64,000 nt of DNA. It comes from Tubulanus polymorphus (Eukaryota; Nemertea; Palaeonemertea; Tubulaniformes; Tubulanidae). Under the pieces are notes generated by a model, which did no database searches, had not been told where the DNA came from, and was given only the letters and a program-made list of their open reading frames with translations. The stretch is taken from the NCBI RefSeq assembly GCF_964204645.1, contig NC_134032.1, positions 2,501 through 66,500 on the forward strand. Reading direction: 5' to 3'. Positions within the stretch are counted from its first letter, which is position 1. Every line of letters starts with the position of its first letter. The position numbers were made by a program, and so were the translations under genes. Below, in pieces: positions 27,655 to 42,800 of this stretch.

Positions 27655-30023
27655 TGGCCTTTGTGCACGGATCGAGTTCTGTAACTGTTGGCCTTTGTGC
27701 ACGGATCGAGTCCTCTAACTGTTGGCCTTTGTGCACGTATCGAGTCTTGTAACTGTTGGCCTTTGTGCACGGATCGAGTCCTCTAACTGTTGGCCTTTGT
27801 GCACGTATCGAGTCTTGTAACTGTTGGCCTTTGTGCACGGATCGAGTCCTCTAACTGTTGGCCTTTGTGCACGGATCGAGTCCTGTAACTGTTGGCCTTT
27901 GTGCACGGATCGAGTCCTCTAACTGTTGGCCTTTGTGCACGTATCGAGTCTTGTAACTGTTGGCCTTTGTGCACGTATCGAGTCTTGTAACTGTTGGCCT
28001 TTGTGCACGGATCGAGTCCTCTAACTGTTGGCCTTTGTGCACGGATCGAGTCCTCTAACTGTTGGCCTTTGTGCACGTATCGAGTCTTGTAACTGTTGGC
28101 CTTTGTGCACGGATCGAGTCTTGTAACTGTTGGCCTTTGTGCACGTATCGAGTCGATCCTGTAACTGTTGGCCTTTGTGCACGGATCGAGTCCTCTAACT
28201 GTTGGCCTTTGTGCACGGATCGAGTCCTGTAACTGTTGGCCTTTGTGCACGGATCGAGTCTTGTAACTGTTGGCCTTTGTGCACGTATCGAGTCGATCCT
28301 GTAACTGTTGGCCTTTGTGCACGGATCGAGTCCTCTAACTGTTGGCCTTTGTGCACGGATCGAGTCCTCTAACTGTTGGCCTTTGTGCACGGATCGAGTC
28401 CTCTAACTGTTGGCCTTTGTGCACGGATCGAGTCTTGTAACTGTTGGCCTTTGTGCACGTATCGAGTCGATCCTGTAACTGTTGGCCTTTGTGTACGGAT
28501 CGAGTCCTCTAACTGTTGGCCTTTGTGCACGGATCGAGTCCTGTAACTGTTGGCCTTTGTGCACGGATCGAGTCCTGTAACTGTTGGCCTTTGTGTACGG
28601 ATCGAGTCCTGTAACTGTTGGCCTTTGTGTACGGATCGAGTCCTCTTACTGTTGGCCTTTGTGCACGTATCGAGTCCTCTAACTGTTGGCCTTTGTGCAC
28701 GGATCGAGTCCTCTAACTGTTGGCCTTTGTGTACGGATCGAGTCCTCTTACTGTTGGCCTTTGTGCACGTATCGAGTCCTCTAACTGTTGGCCTTTGTGC
28801 ACGTATCGAGTCTTGTAACTGTTGGCCTTTGTGCACGGATCGAGTCCTCTAACTGTTGGCCTTTGTGCACGTATCGAGTCCTCTAACTGTTGGCCTTTGT
28901 GCACGTATCGAGTCCTCTAACTGTTGGCCTTTGTGCACGGATCGAGTCCTCTAACTGTTGGCTTTTGTGCACGTATCGAGTCCTCTAACTGTTGGCCTTT
29001 GTGCACGGATCGAGTCCTCTAACTGTTGGCCTTTGTGCACGTATCGAGTCCTCTAACTGTTGGCCTTTGTGCACGGATCGAGTCCTCTAACTGTTGGCCT
29101 TTGTGCACGGATCGAGTCCTGTAACTGTTGGCCTTTGTGCACGGATCGAGTCCTCTAACTGTTGGCCTTTGTGTACGTATCGAGTCCTCTAACTGTTGGC
29201 CTTTGTGCACGGATCGAGTCCTCTAACTGTTGGCCTTTGTGTACGGATCGAGTCCTCTTACTGTTGGCCTTTGTGCACGTATCGAGTCCTCTAACTGTTG
29301 GCCTTTGTGCACGGATCGAGTCCTCTAACTGTTGGCCTTTGTGTACGGATCGAGTCCTCTTACTGTTGGCCTTTGTGCACGTATCGAGTCCTCTAACTGT
29401 TGGCCTTTGTGCACGTATCAAGTCTTGTAACTGTTGGCCTTTGTGCACGGATCGAGTCCTCTAACTGTTGGCCTTTGTGCACGTATCGAGTCCTCTAACT
29501 GTTGGCCTTTGTGCACGGATCGAGTCCTCTAACTGTTGGCCTTTGTGCACGGATCGAGTCCTGTAACTGTTGGCCTTTGTGCACGGATCGAGTCCTCTAA
29601 CTGTTGGCCTTTGTGCACGGATCGAGTCCTCTAACTGTTGGCCTTTGTGCACGGATCGAGTCCTGTAACTGTTGGCCTTTGTGCACGGATCGAGTCCTCT
29701 AACTGTTGGCTTTTGTGCACGTATCGAGTCCTCTAACTGTTGGCCTTTGTGCACGGATCGAGTCCTCTAACTGTTGGCTTTTGTGCACGTATCGAGTCCT
29801 CTAACTGTTGGCCTTTGTGCACGGATCGAGTCCTCTAACTGTTGGCCTTTGTGCACGGATCGAGTCCTCTAACTGTTGGCCTTTGTGCACGGATCGAGTC
29901 TTGTAACTGTTGGCCTTTGTGCACGGATCGAGTCCTCTAACTGTTGGCCTTTGTGCACGGATCGAGTCCTCTAACTGTTGGCCTTTGTGTACGGATCGAG
30001 TCCTCTAACTGTTGGCCTTTGTG
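27655..30023. repeat. 34-bp minisatellite, about 70 copies
   Basis: Unit GGCCTTTGTGCACGGATCGA followed by GTCCTCTAACTGTT. Variants are few and mixed: GGATCG/GTATCG, CCTCT/CCTGT/TTGT, TGCACG/TGTACG, and a 4-bp GATC insertion in three units (28150-28480). Blocks of several units recur, indicating unequal exchange. There are no unique spacers, so it is not a CRISPR array. The unit resembles GTCCTCTAACCGGTTGACCT at 26414, so it probably grew from a tRNA-like repeat. The HKGQQL ORFs are by-products. Confidence 0.92.
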
Positions 30024-30800
30024 AAATCGGTTTTAAGACCCCCTCAAAAGTGACCGGGCGCTAGGGCTAAGCACGCGTTAGAGTCATTGACCTTGGCGCA
30101 CGTTAGTTTCTCGTAGGCCTAGACACGTAACAAGCGTAATGACGTTTTGAATGCGGCAGCAAGCGCATCGTGTGCCGCATAGCTGTCACTTATCCTACCG
30201 CTCAAAAGTGACCCGAGATTTTTTTCGTCGGACCGAGCTTAAGCTATGTGGGTTTACACGACCGAATCGTTATCGTTTACAGATGCTAGGTATCCCCGGC
30301 TATAGATTAAAATTAATTTCGCCATGTCAGACGACCTTAGAATCGGTTTAAAGACCGGCCTAAAATGGACCGGGTGTTAGAGTCATCGGCCTTGGGGCGC
30401 GGTTGACTTAGGGTTGACGTTTTTTGAGTGGTTTCGAAGCCCGATGGGTCCGACCCCGATGGGTCCGACTTTACCGCCCTACCATTTCGCGCCTAGCGCC
30501 CCCTGGCCACAATTGACATCGGATACCCAGAGTCCATATCCCGGTCTACCATTAGACTATCGTCTTTATTTCTTGTCGTAAAGTTCCCCTTTACAAATCC
30601 GATATCGGACCAAAGACCACGGAGTAGTCCGACTTGGAAAATCGTCAGTGGCCTTGGAGCACGGGAATTTTTAGTCATCCGACTGTTTATCCGCCACTTA
30701 TCTCCGAAAGTATTTGTCCGATCTGAAATCTGTAAACGCCACGCGATTCGGAATGCCTTAAACTGGTTAGTAAGCCCAGTTTTGGCTCGATAAACCCAGT
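30024..30800. repeat. Right flank of the minisatellite, subtelomeric repeat
   Basis: 30024-30075 (AAATCGGTTTTAAGACCCCC, GTGACCGGGCGCTAGGG) and 30235-30370 are copies of 26700-26870; 30110-30200 copies 26449-26540. From 30400 to 30790 nothing was recognised except two GATGGGTCCGAC repeats near 30447 and a GGCCTTGGAGCACGG near 30648. No gene. Confidence 0.6.
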
Positions 30801-33800
30801 TTGAAAATTGGGCTAACCCGGTATAAGATAGAATTCATCATCTTTGGGACCTTATTTAGCAAGAAAAATCTGTATCTTTCAGCCCATCTACTCGAAATCA
30901 GTTCAGTTTACCTTAACCTATCATTCCAGATCGAATCCATCATCTTCAGGAGCATTTAGTAGCCAGAAACTTCTTAATCTTTCCACCTATCTATTTGAAA
31001 TCAGTTCAATGCGCCTTAACCCATCTTTTCAGATTGAATCCATCATCTTTAGAACCAAAAGCAGCCAGAAAATTCTGAATCTTTCCACCTATCTATTTGA
31101 AATCAGTTCAATGCGCCTTAACCCATCTTTTCAGATTGAATCCATCAACTTCAGAAGGATAAGAAGCCAGAAAATTCTGAATCTTTCAACCAATCTATTG
31201 AAAATCAGTTCAGTACACCCTAACCCATCAATTAAGATAGAATTCATCATCTTCAGGACCGTATTTAGCAAGAAAAATCTGTATCTTTCAACCCATCTAT
31301 TCGAAATCAGTGCTGTTTACCTTAACCAATCATTTCAGATCGAATCCATCATCTTCAGGAGCATTTAGTAGCCAGAAAATTCTTAATCTTTCCACTTATC
31401 TATTAGAAATCAGTTCAATACGCCTAAACCCATCTTTTCAGATTGAATCCATCATCTTCAGAAACATAAGGAGCCAGAAAATTCTGAATCTTTCCTCCTA
31501 TCTATTTGAGATCAGTTCAATACGCCTTAACCCATCGTTTCAGATTGAATCCATCATCTTCAGAACCAAAAGCAGCCAGAAAATTCTGATTCTTTTAACC
31601 TATCTATTTGAAATCAGTTCAATACGCCTTAACCCATCGTTTCAGATTGAATCCATCATCTTCAGAACCAAAAGCAGCCAGAAAATTCTGATTCTTTCAA
31701 CCTATCTATTTGAAATATGTTCAATACGACTTAACCCATCTTTTCAGATTAAATCCATCATCTTCAGAACCAAAAGCAGCCAGAAAATTCTGATTCTTTC
31801 AACCTATCTATTTGAAATCAGTTCAATACGACTTAACCCATCTTTTCAGATTGAATCCATCATCTTTAGTACCAAAAGCAGCCAGAAAATTCTGATTCTT
31901 TCAACCTATCTATTTGAAATCAGTTCAATGCGTCTTAACCCATCTTTTCAGATTGAATCCATCATCTTCAGAACCGAAAGCAGCCAGAAAATTCTGAATC
32001 TTTCCACCTATCTATTTGAAATCAGTTCAATACGCCTTAACCCATCTTTTCAGATTGAATCCATCAACTTCAGAAGGATAAGAAGCCAGAAAATTCTGAA
32101 TCTTTCAACCAATCTATTGAAAATCAGTTCAGTACACCCTAACCCATCAATTAAGATAGAATTCATCATCTTCAGGACCGTATTTAGCAAGAAAAATCTG
32201 TATCTTTCAACCCATCTACTCGAAATCAGTTCAGTTTACCTTAACCTATCATTTCAGATCGAGTCTATCATCTTTAGTACCAAAAGCAGCCAGAAAATTC
32301 TGATTCTTTCAACCTATCTATTTGAAATCAGTTCAATGCGCCTTAACCCATCTTTTCAGATTGAATCCATCATCTTCAGAACCAAAAGCAGCCAGAAAAT
32401 TCTGATTCTTTCAACCTATCTATTTGAAATCAGTTCAATACGCCTTAACCCATCTTTTCAGATTGAATCCATCATCTTTAGTACCAAAAGCAGCCAGAAA
32501 ATTCTGATTCTTTCAACCTATCTATTTGGAATCAGTTCAATGCGCCTTAACCCATCTTTTCAGATTGAATCCATCATCTTTAGTACCAAAAGCAGCCAGA
32601 AAATTCTGATTCTTTCAACCTATCTATTTGAAATCAGTTCAATACGCCTTAACCCATCTTTTCAGATTGAATCCATCATCTTTAGTACCAAAAGCAGCCA
32701 GAAAATTCTGATTCTTTCAACCTATCTATTTGAAATATGTTCAATACGACTTAACCCATCTTTTCAGATTGAATCCATCAACTTCAGAAGGATAAGAAGC
32801 CAGAAAATTCTGAATATTTCAACCAATCTATTGAAAATCAGTTCAGTACACCCTAACCCATCAATTAAGATAGAATTCATCATCTTCAGGACCGTATTTA
32901 GCAAGAAAAATCTGTATCTTTCAACCCATCTATTCGAAATCAGTGCTGTTTACCTTAACCAATCATTTCAGATCGAATCCATCATCTTCAGGAGCATTTA
33001 GTAGCCAGAAAATTCTTAATCTTTCCACTTATCTATTAGAAATCAGTTCAATACGCCTAAACCCATCTTTTCAGATTGAATCCATCATCTTTAGTACCAA
33101 AAGCAGCCAGAAAATTCTGATTCTTTCAACCTATCTATTTGAAATCAGTTCAATGCGCCTTAACCCATCTTTTCAGATTGAATCCATCATCTTCAGAACC
33201 AAAAGCAGCCAGAAAATTCTGATTCTTTCAACCTATCTATTTGAAATCAGTTCAATACGCCTTAACCCATCTTTTCAGATTGAATCCATCATCTTTAGTA
33301 CCAAAAGCAGCCAGAAAATTCTGATTCTTTCAACCTATCTATTTGGAATCAGTTCAATGCGCCTTAACCCATCTTTTCAGATTGAATCCATCATCTTTAG
33401 TACCAAAAGCAGCCAGAAAATTCTGATTCTTTCAACCTATCTATTTGAAATCAGTTCAATACGCCTTAACCCATCTTTTCAGATTGAATCCATCATCTTT
33501 AGTACCAAAAGCAGCCAGAAAATTCTGATTCTTTCAACCTATCTATTTGAAATATGTTCAATACGACTTAACCCATCTTTTCAGATTGAATCCATCAACT
33601 TCAGAAGGATAAGAAGCCAGAAAATTCTGAATATTTCAACCAATCTATTGAAAATCAGTTCAGTACACCCTAACCCATCAATTAAGATAGAATTCATCAT
33701 CTTCAGGACCGTATTTAGCAAGAAAAATCTGTATCTTTCAACCCATCTATTCGAAATCAGTGCTGTTTACCTTAACCAATCATTTCAGATCGAATCCATC

Positions 33801-36800
33801 ATCTTCAGGAGCATTTAGTAGCCAGAAAATTCTTAATCTTTCCACTTATCTATTAGAAATCAGTTCAATACGCCTAAACCCATCTTTTCAGATTGAATCC
33901 ATCATCTTTAGTACCAAAAGCAGCCAGAAAATTCTGATTCTTTCAACCTATCTATTTGAAATCAGTTCAATACGCCTTAACCCATCTTTTCAGATTGAAT
34001 CCATCATCTTTAGTACCAAAAGCAGCCAGAAAATTCTGATTCTTTCAACCTATCTATTTGAAATATGTTCAATACGACTTAACCCATCTTTTCAGATTGA
34101 ATCCATCAACTTCAGAAGGATAAGAAGCCAGAAAATTCTGAATCTTTCAACCAATCTATTGAAAATCAGTTCAGTACACCCTAACCCATCAATTAAGATA
34201 GAATTCATCATCTTCAGGACCGTATTTAGCAAGAAAAATCTGTATCTTTCAACCCATCTACTCGAAATCAGTTCAGTTTACCTTAACCTATCATTTCAGA
34301 TCGAGTCTATCATCTTTAGTACCAAAAGCAGCCAGAAAATTCTGATTCTTTCAACCTATCTATTTGAAATCAGTTCAATGCGCCTTAACCCATCTTTTCA
34401 GATTGAATCCATCATCTTCAGAACCAAAAGCAGCCAGAAAATTCTGATTCTTTCAACCTATCTATTTGAAATCAGTTCAATACGCCTTAACCCATCTTTT
34501 CAGATTGAATCCATCATCTTTAGTACCAAAAGCAGCCAGAAAATTCTGATTCTTTCAACCTATCTATTTGGAATCAGTTCAATGCGCCTTAACCCATCTT
34601 TTCAGATTGAATCCATCATCTTTAGTACCAAAAGCAGCCAGAAAATTCTGATTCTTTCAACCTATCTATTTGAAATATGTTCAATACGACTTAACCCATC
34701 TTTTCAGATTGAATCCATCAACTTCAGAAGGATAAGAAGCCAGAAAATTCTGAATCTTTCAACCAATCTATTGAAAATCAGTTCAGTACACCCTAACCCA
34801 TCAATTAAGATAGAATTCATCATCTTCAGGACCGTATTTAGTAAGAAAAATCTGTATCTTTCAACCCATCTACTCGAAATCAGTTCAGTTTACCTTAACC
34901 TATCATTTCAGATCGAGTCTATCATCTTTAGTACCAAAAGCAGCCAGAAAATTCTGATTCTTTCAACCTATCTATTTGAAATCAGTTCAATGCGCCTTAA
35001 CCCATCTTTTCAGATTGAATCCATCATCTTTAGAACCAAAAGCAGCCAGAAAATTCTGAATCTTTCCACCTATCTATTTGAAATCAGTTCAATGCGCCTT
35101 AACCCATCTTTTCAGATTGAATCCATCAACTTCAGAAGGATAAGAAGCCAGAAAATTCTGAATCTTTCAACCAATCTATTGAAAATCAGTTCAGTACACC
35201 CTAACCCATCAATTAAGATAGAATTCATCATCTTCAGGACCGTATTTAGCAAGAAAAATCTGTATCTTTCAACCCATCTATTCGAAATCAGTGCTGTTTA
35301 CCTTAACCAATCATTTCAGATCGAATCCATCATCTTCAGGAGCATTTAGTAGCCAGAAAATTCTTAATCTTTCCACTTATCTATTAGAAATCAGTTCAAT
35401 ACGCCTAAACCCATCTTTTCAGATTGAATCCATCAACTTCAGAAGGATAAGAAGCCAGAAAATTCTGAATCTTTCAACCAATCTATTGAAAATCAGTTCA
35501 GTACACCCTAACCCATCAATTAAGATAGAATTCATCATCTTCAGGACCGTATTTAGCAAGAAAATTCTGTATCTTTCAACCCATCTATTCGAAATCAGTG
35601 CTGTTTACCTTAACCAATCATTTCAGATCGAATCCATCATCTTCAGGAGCATTTAGTAGCCAGAAAATTCTTAATCTTTCCACTTATCTATTAGAAATCA
35701 GTTCAATACGCCTAAACCCATCTTTTCAGATTGAATCCATCATCTTCAGAAACATAAGGAGCCAGAAAATTCTGAATCTTTCCTCCTATCTATTTGAGAT
35801 CAGTTCAATACGCCTTAACCCATCGTTTCAGATTGAATCCATCATCTTCAGAACCAAAAGCAGCCAGAAAATTCTGATTCTTTCCACCTATATATTTTAA
35901 ATCAGTTCAATACGCCTTAACCCATCTTTTCAGATTAAATCCATCATCTTCAGAACCAAAAGCAGCCAGAAAATTCTGATTCTTTTAACCTATCTATTTG
36001 AAATCAGTTCAATACGCCTTAACCCATCTTTTCAGATTGAATCCATCATCTTTAGTACCAAAAGCAGCCAGAAAATTCTGATTCTTTCAACCTATCTATT
36101 TGAAATATGTTCAATACGACTTAACCCATCTTTTCAGATTGAATCCATCATCTTTAGTACCAAAAGCAGCCAGAAAATTCTGAATCTTTCCACCTATCTA
36201 TTTGAAATCAGTTCAATGCGCCTTAACCCATCTTTTCAGATTGAATCCATCAACTTCAGAAGGATAAGAAGCCAGAAAATTCTGAATCTTTCAACCAATC
36301 TATTGAAAATCAGTTCAGTACACCCTAACCCATCAATTAAGATAGAATTCATCATCTTCAGGACCGTATTTAGTAAGAAAAATCTGTATCTTTCAACCCA
36401 TCTACTCGAAATCAGTTCAGTTTACCTTAAGCTATCATTTCAGATCGAGTCTATCATCTTCAGAACCAAAAGCAGCCAGAAAATTCTGATTCTTTCAACC
36501 TATCTATTTGAAATCAGTTCAATGCGCCTTAACCCATCCTTTCAGATTGAATCCATCATCTTTAGAACCAAAAGCAGCCAGAAAATTCTGATTCTTTCAA
36601 CCTATCTATTTGAAACCAGTTCAATACGACTTAACCCATCTTTTCAGATTGAATCCATCATCTTTAGTACCAAAAGCAGCCAGAAAATTCTGATTCTTTC
36701 AACCTATCTATTTGAAATCAGTTCAATGCGCCTTAACCCATCTTTTCAGATTGAATCCATCATCTTTAGAACCAAAAGCAGCCAGAAAATTCTGATTCTT

Positions 36801-39800
36801 TCAACCTATCTATTTGAAACCAGTTCAATACGACTTAACCCATCTTTTCAGATTGAATCCATCATCTTTAGTACCAAAAGCAGCCAGAAAATTCTGATTC
36901 TTTCAACCTATCTATTTGAAATCAGTTCAATGCGCCTTAACCCATCTTTTCAGATTGAATCCATCATCTTTAGAACCAAAAGCAGCCAGAAAATTCTGAA
37001 TCTTTCCACCTATCTATTTGAAATCAGTTCAATGCGCCTTAACCCATCTTTTCAGATTGAATCCATCATCTTTAGAACCAAAAGCAGCCAGAAAATTCTG
37101 ATTCTTTCAACCTATCTATTTGAAACCAGTTCAATACGACTTAACCAATCATTTCAGATCGAATCCATCATCTTCAGGAGCATTTAGTAGCCAGAAAATT
37201 CTTAATCGTTCCACTTATCTATTAGAAATCAGTTCAATACGCCTAAACCCATCTTTTCAGATTGAATCCATCAACTTCAGAAGGATAAGAAGCCAGAAAA
37301 TTCTGAATCTTTCAACCAATCTATTGAAAATCAGTTCAGTACACCCTAACCCATCAATTAAGATAGAATTCATCATCATCAGGACCGTATTTAGCAAGAA
37401 AAATGTGTATCTTTCAACCCATCTACTCGAAATCAGTTCAGTTTACCTTAACCTATCATTTCAGATCGAGTCTATCATCTTTAGTACCAAAAGCAGCCAG
37501 AAAATTCTGATTCTTTCAACCTATCTATTTGAAATCAGTTCAATGCGCCTTAACCCATCTTTTCAGATTGAATCCATCATCTTCAGAACCAAAAGCAGCC
37601 AGAAAATTCTGATTCTTTCAACCTATCTATTTGAAATCAGTTCAATACGCCTTAACCCATCTTTTCAGATTGAATCCATCAACTTCAGAAGGATAAGAAG
37701 CCAGAAAATTCTGAATCTTTCAACCAATCTATTGAAAATCAGTTCAGTACACCCTAACCCATCAATTAAGATAGAATTCATCATCTTCAGGACCGTATTT
37801 AGTAAGAAAAATCTGTATCTTTCAACCCATCTACTCGAAATCAGTTCAGTTTACCTTAACCTATCATTTCAGATCGAGTCTATCATCTTTAGTACCAAAA
37901 GCAGCCAGAAAATTCTGATTCTTTCAACCTATCTATTTGAAATCAGTTCAATGCGCCTTAACCCATCTTTTCAGATTGAATCCATCATCTTTAGAACCAA
38001 AAGCAGCCAGAAAATTCTGATTCTTTCAACCTATCTATTTGAAACCAGTTCAATACGACTTAACCCATCTTTTCAGATTGAATCCATCATCTTTAGTACC
38101 AAAAGCAGCCAGAAAATTCTGATTCTTTCAACCTATCTATTTGAAATCAGTTCAATGCGCCTTAACCCATCTTTTCAGATTGAATCCATCATCTTTAGAA
38201 CCAAAAGCAGCCAGAAAATTCTGAATCTTTCCACCTATCTATTTGAAATCAGTTCAATGCGCCTTAACCCATCTTTTCAGATTGAATCCATCAACTTCAG
38301 AAGGATAAGAAGCCAGAAAATTCTGAATCTTTCAACCAATCTATTGAAAATCAGTTCAGTACACCCTAACCCATCAATTAAGATAGAATTCATCATCTTC
38401 AGGACCGTATTTAGCAAGAAAAATCTGTATCTTTCAACCCATCTATTCGAAATCAGTGCTGTTTACCTTAACCAATCATTTCAGATCGAATCCATCATCT
38501 TCAGGAGCATTTAGTAGCCAGAAAATTCTTAATCTTTCCACTTATCTATTAGAAATCGGTTCAATACGCCTAAACCCATCTTTTCAGATTGAATCCATCA
38601 TCTTCAGAAACATAAGGAGCCAGAAAATTCTGAATCTTTCCTCCTATCTATTTGAGATCAGTTCAATACGCCTTAACCCATCGTTTCAGATTGAATCCAT
38701 CATCTTCAGAACCAAAGGCAGCCAGAAAATTCTGATTCTTTTAACCTATCTATTTGAAATCAGTTCAATACGCCTTAACCCATCTTTTCAGATTAAATCC
38801 ATCATCTTTAGTACCAAAAGCAGCCAGAAAATTCTGATTCTTTCAACCTATCTATTTGAAATCAGTTCAATACGACTTAACCCATCTTTTCAGATTGAAT
38901 CCATCATCTTCAGAACCAGAAGCAGCCAGAAAATTTTGATTCTTTCAACCTATCTATTTGAAATCAGTTCAATACGACTTAACCCATCTTTTCAGATTGA
39001 ATCCATCATCTTCAGAACCAGAAGCAGCCAGAAAATTCTGATTCTTTCAACCTATCTATTTGAAATCAGTTCAATACGACTTAACCCATCTTTTCAGATT
39101 GAATCCATCATCTTCAGAACCAGAAGCAGCCAGAAAATTCTGATTCTTTCAACCTATCTATTTGAAATCAGTTCAATACGACTTAACCCATCTTTTCAGA
39201 TTGAATCCATCATCTTTAGTACCAAAAGCAGCCAGAAAATTCTGATTCTTTCAACCTATCTATTTGAAATCAGTTCAATACGACTTAACCCATCTTTTCA
39301 GATTGAATCCATCATCTTCAGAACCAGAAGCAGCCAGAAAATTCTGATTCTTTCCACCTATCTATTTGAAATCAGTTCAATACGCCTTAACCCATCTTTT
39401 CAGATTGAATCCATCATCTTTAGTACCAAAAGCAGCCAGAAAATTCTGATTCTTTCAACCTATCTATTTGGAATCAGTTCAATGCGCCTTAACCCATCTT
39501 TTCAGATTGAATCCATCATCTTCAGAACCAGAAGCAGCCAGAAAATTCTGATTCTTTCAACCTATCTATTTGAAATCAGTTCAATACGACTTAACCCATC
39601 TTTTCAGATTGAATCCATCATCTTCAGAACCAAAAGCAGCCAGAAAATTCTGATTCTTTCAACCTATCTATTTGAAACCAGTTCAATACGACTTAACCCA
39701 TCTTTTCAGATTGAATCCATCATCTTTAGTACCAAAAGCAGCCAGAAAATTCTGATTCTTTCAACCTATCTATTTGAAATCAGTTCAATGCGCCTTAACC

Positions 39801-42800
39801 CATCTTTTCAGATTGAATCCATCATCTTTAGAACCAAAAGCAGCCAGAAAATTCTGAATCTTTCCACCTATCTATTTGAAATCAGTTCAATGCGCCTTAA
39901 CCCATCTTTTCAGATTGAATCCATCATCTTTAGAACCAAAAGCAGCCAGAAAATTCTGATTCTTTCAACCTATCTATTTGAAACCAGTTCAATACGACTT
40001 AACCAATCATTTCAGATCGAATCCATCATCTTCAGGAGCATTTAGTAGCCAGAAAATTCTTAATCGTTCCACTTATCTATTAGAAATCAGTTCAATACGC
40101 CTAAACCCATCTTTTCAGATTGAATCCATCAACTTCAGAAGGATAAGAAGCCAGAAAATTCTGAATCTTTCAACCAATCTATTGAAAATCAGTTCAGTAC
40201 ACCCTAACCCATCAATTAAGATAGAATTCATCATCATCAGGACCGTATTTAGCAAGAAAAATGTGTATCTTTCAACCCATCTACTCGAAATCAGTTCAGT
40301 TTACCTTAACCTATCATTTCAGATCGAGTCTATCATCTTTAGTACCAAAAGCAGCCAGAAAATTCTGATTCTTTCAACCTATCTATTTGAAATCAGTTCA
40401 ATGCGCCTTAACCCATCTTTTCAGATTGAATCCATCATCTTCAGAACCAAAAGCAGCCAGAAAATTCTGATTCTTTCAACCTATCTATTTGAAATCAGTT
40501 CAATACGCCTTAACCCATCTTTTCAGATTGAATCCATCAACTTCAGAAGGATAAGAAGCCAGAAAATTCTGAATCTTTCAACCAATCTATTGAAAATCAG
40601 TTCAGTACACCCTAACCCATCAATTAAGATAGAATTCATCATCTTCAGGACCGTATTTAGTAAGAAAAATCTGTATCTTTCAACCCATCTACTCGAAATC
40701 AGTTCAGTTTACCTTAACCTATCATTTCAGATCGAGTCTATCATCTTTAGTACCAAAAGCAGCCAGAAAATTCTGATTCTTTCAACCTATCTATTTGAAA
40801 TCAGTTCAATGCGCCTTAACCCATCTTTTCAGATTGAATCCATCATCTTTAGAACCAAAAGCAGCCAGAAAATTCTGATTCTTTCAACCTATCTATTTGA
40901 AACCAGTTCAATACGACTTAACCCATCTTTTCAGATTGAATCCATCATCTTTAGTACCAAAAGCAGCCAGAAAATTCTGATTCTTTCAACCTATCTATTT
41001 GAAATCAGTTCAATGCGCCTTAACCCATCTTTTCAGATTGAATCCATCATCTTTAGAACCAAAAGCAGCCAGAAAATTCTGAATCTTTCCACCTATCTAT
41101 TTGAAATCAGTTCAATACGACTTAACCCATCTTTTCAGATTAAATCCATCATCTTCAGAACCAAAAGCAGCCAGAAAATTCTGATTCTTTCAACCTATCT
41201 ATTTGAAATATGTTCAATACGACTTAACCCATCTTTTCAGATTGAATCCATCATCTTTAGTACCAAAAGCAGCCAGAAAATTCTGATTCTTTCAACCTAT
41301 CTATTTGAAATATGTTCAATACGACTTAACCCATCTTTTCAGATTGAATCCATCATCTTCAGAACCAAAAGCAGCCAGAAAATTCTGATTCTTTCAACCT
41401 ATCTATTTGAAATCAGTTCAATGCGTCTTAACCCATCTTTTCAGATTGAATCCATCATCTTCAGAACCGAAAGCAGCCAGAAAATTCTGAATCTTTCCAC
41501 CTATCTATTTGAAATCAGTTCAATACGCCTTAACCCATCTTTTCAGATTGAATCCATCAACTTCAGAAGGATAAGAAGCCAGAAAATTCTGAATCTTTCA
41601 ACCAATCTATTGAAAATCAGTTCAGTACACCCTAACCCATCAATTAAGATAGAATTCATCATCTTCAGGACCGTATTTAGCAAGAAAAATCTGTATCTTT
41701 CAACCCATCTACTCGAAATCAGTTCAGTTTACCTTAACCTATCATTTCAGATCGAGTCTATCATCTTTAGTACCAAAAGCAGCCAGAAAATTCTGATTCT
41801 TTCAACCTATCTATTTGAAATCAGTTCAATGCGCCTTAACCCATCTTTTCAGATTGAATCCATCATCTTCAGAACCAAAAGCAGCCAGAAAATTCTGATT
41901 CTTTCCACCTATCTATTTGAAATCAGTTCAATACGCCTTAACCCATCTTTTCAGATTGAATCCATCATCTTTAGTACCAAAAGCAGCCAGAAAATTCTGA
42001 TTCTTTCAACCTATCTATTTGAAATATGTTCAATACGACTTAACCCATCTTTTCAGATTGAATCCATCAACTTCAGAAGGATAAGAAGCCAGAAAATTCT
42101 GAATCTTTCAACCAATCTATTGAAAATCAGTTCAGTACACCCTAACCCATCAATTAAGATAGAATTCATCATCTTCAGGACCGTATTTAGCAAGAAAAAT
42201 CTGTATCTTTCAACCCATCTATTCGAAATCAGTGCTGTTTACCTTAACCAATCATTTCAGATCGAATCCATCATCTTCAGGAGCATTTAGTAGCCAGAAA
42301 ATTCTTAATCTTTCCACTTATCTATTAGAAATCAGTTCAATACGCCTAAACCCATCTTTTCAGATTGAATCCATCATCTTTAGTACCAAAAGCAGCCAGA
42401 AAATTCTGATTCTTTCAACCTATCTATTTGAAATCAGTTCAATACGCCTTAACCCATCTTTTCAGATTGAATCCATCATCTTTAGTACCAAAAGCAGCCA
42501 GAAAATTCTGATTCTTTCAACCTATCTATTTGAAATATGTTCAATACGACTTAACCCATCTTTTCAGATTGAATCCATCAACTTCAGAAGGATAAGAAGC
42601 CAGAAAATTCTGAATCTTTCAACCAATCTATTGAAAATCAGTTCAGTACACCCTAACCCATCAATTAAGATAGAATTCATCATCTTCAGGACCGTATTTA
42701 GCAAGAAAAATCTGTATCTTTCAACCCATCTATTCGAAATCAGTGCTGTTTACCTTAACCAATCATTTCAGATCGAATCCATCATCTTCAGGAGCATTTA

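Noticed and set aside
27655-30023. CRISPR array or repeat protein (HKGQQL ORFs)
   Set aside because: No spacers, eukaryotic context, and the ORFs exist in several frames as by-products of a 34-bp unit (102 bp = 3 units).
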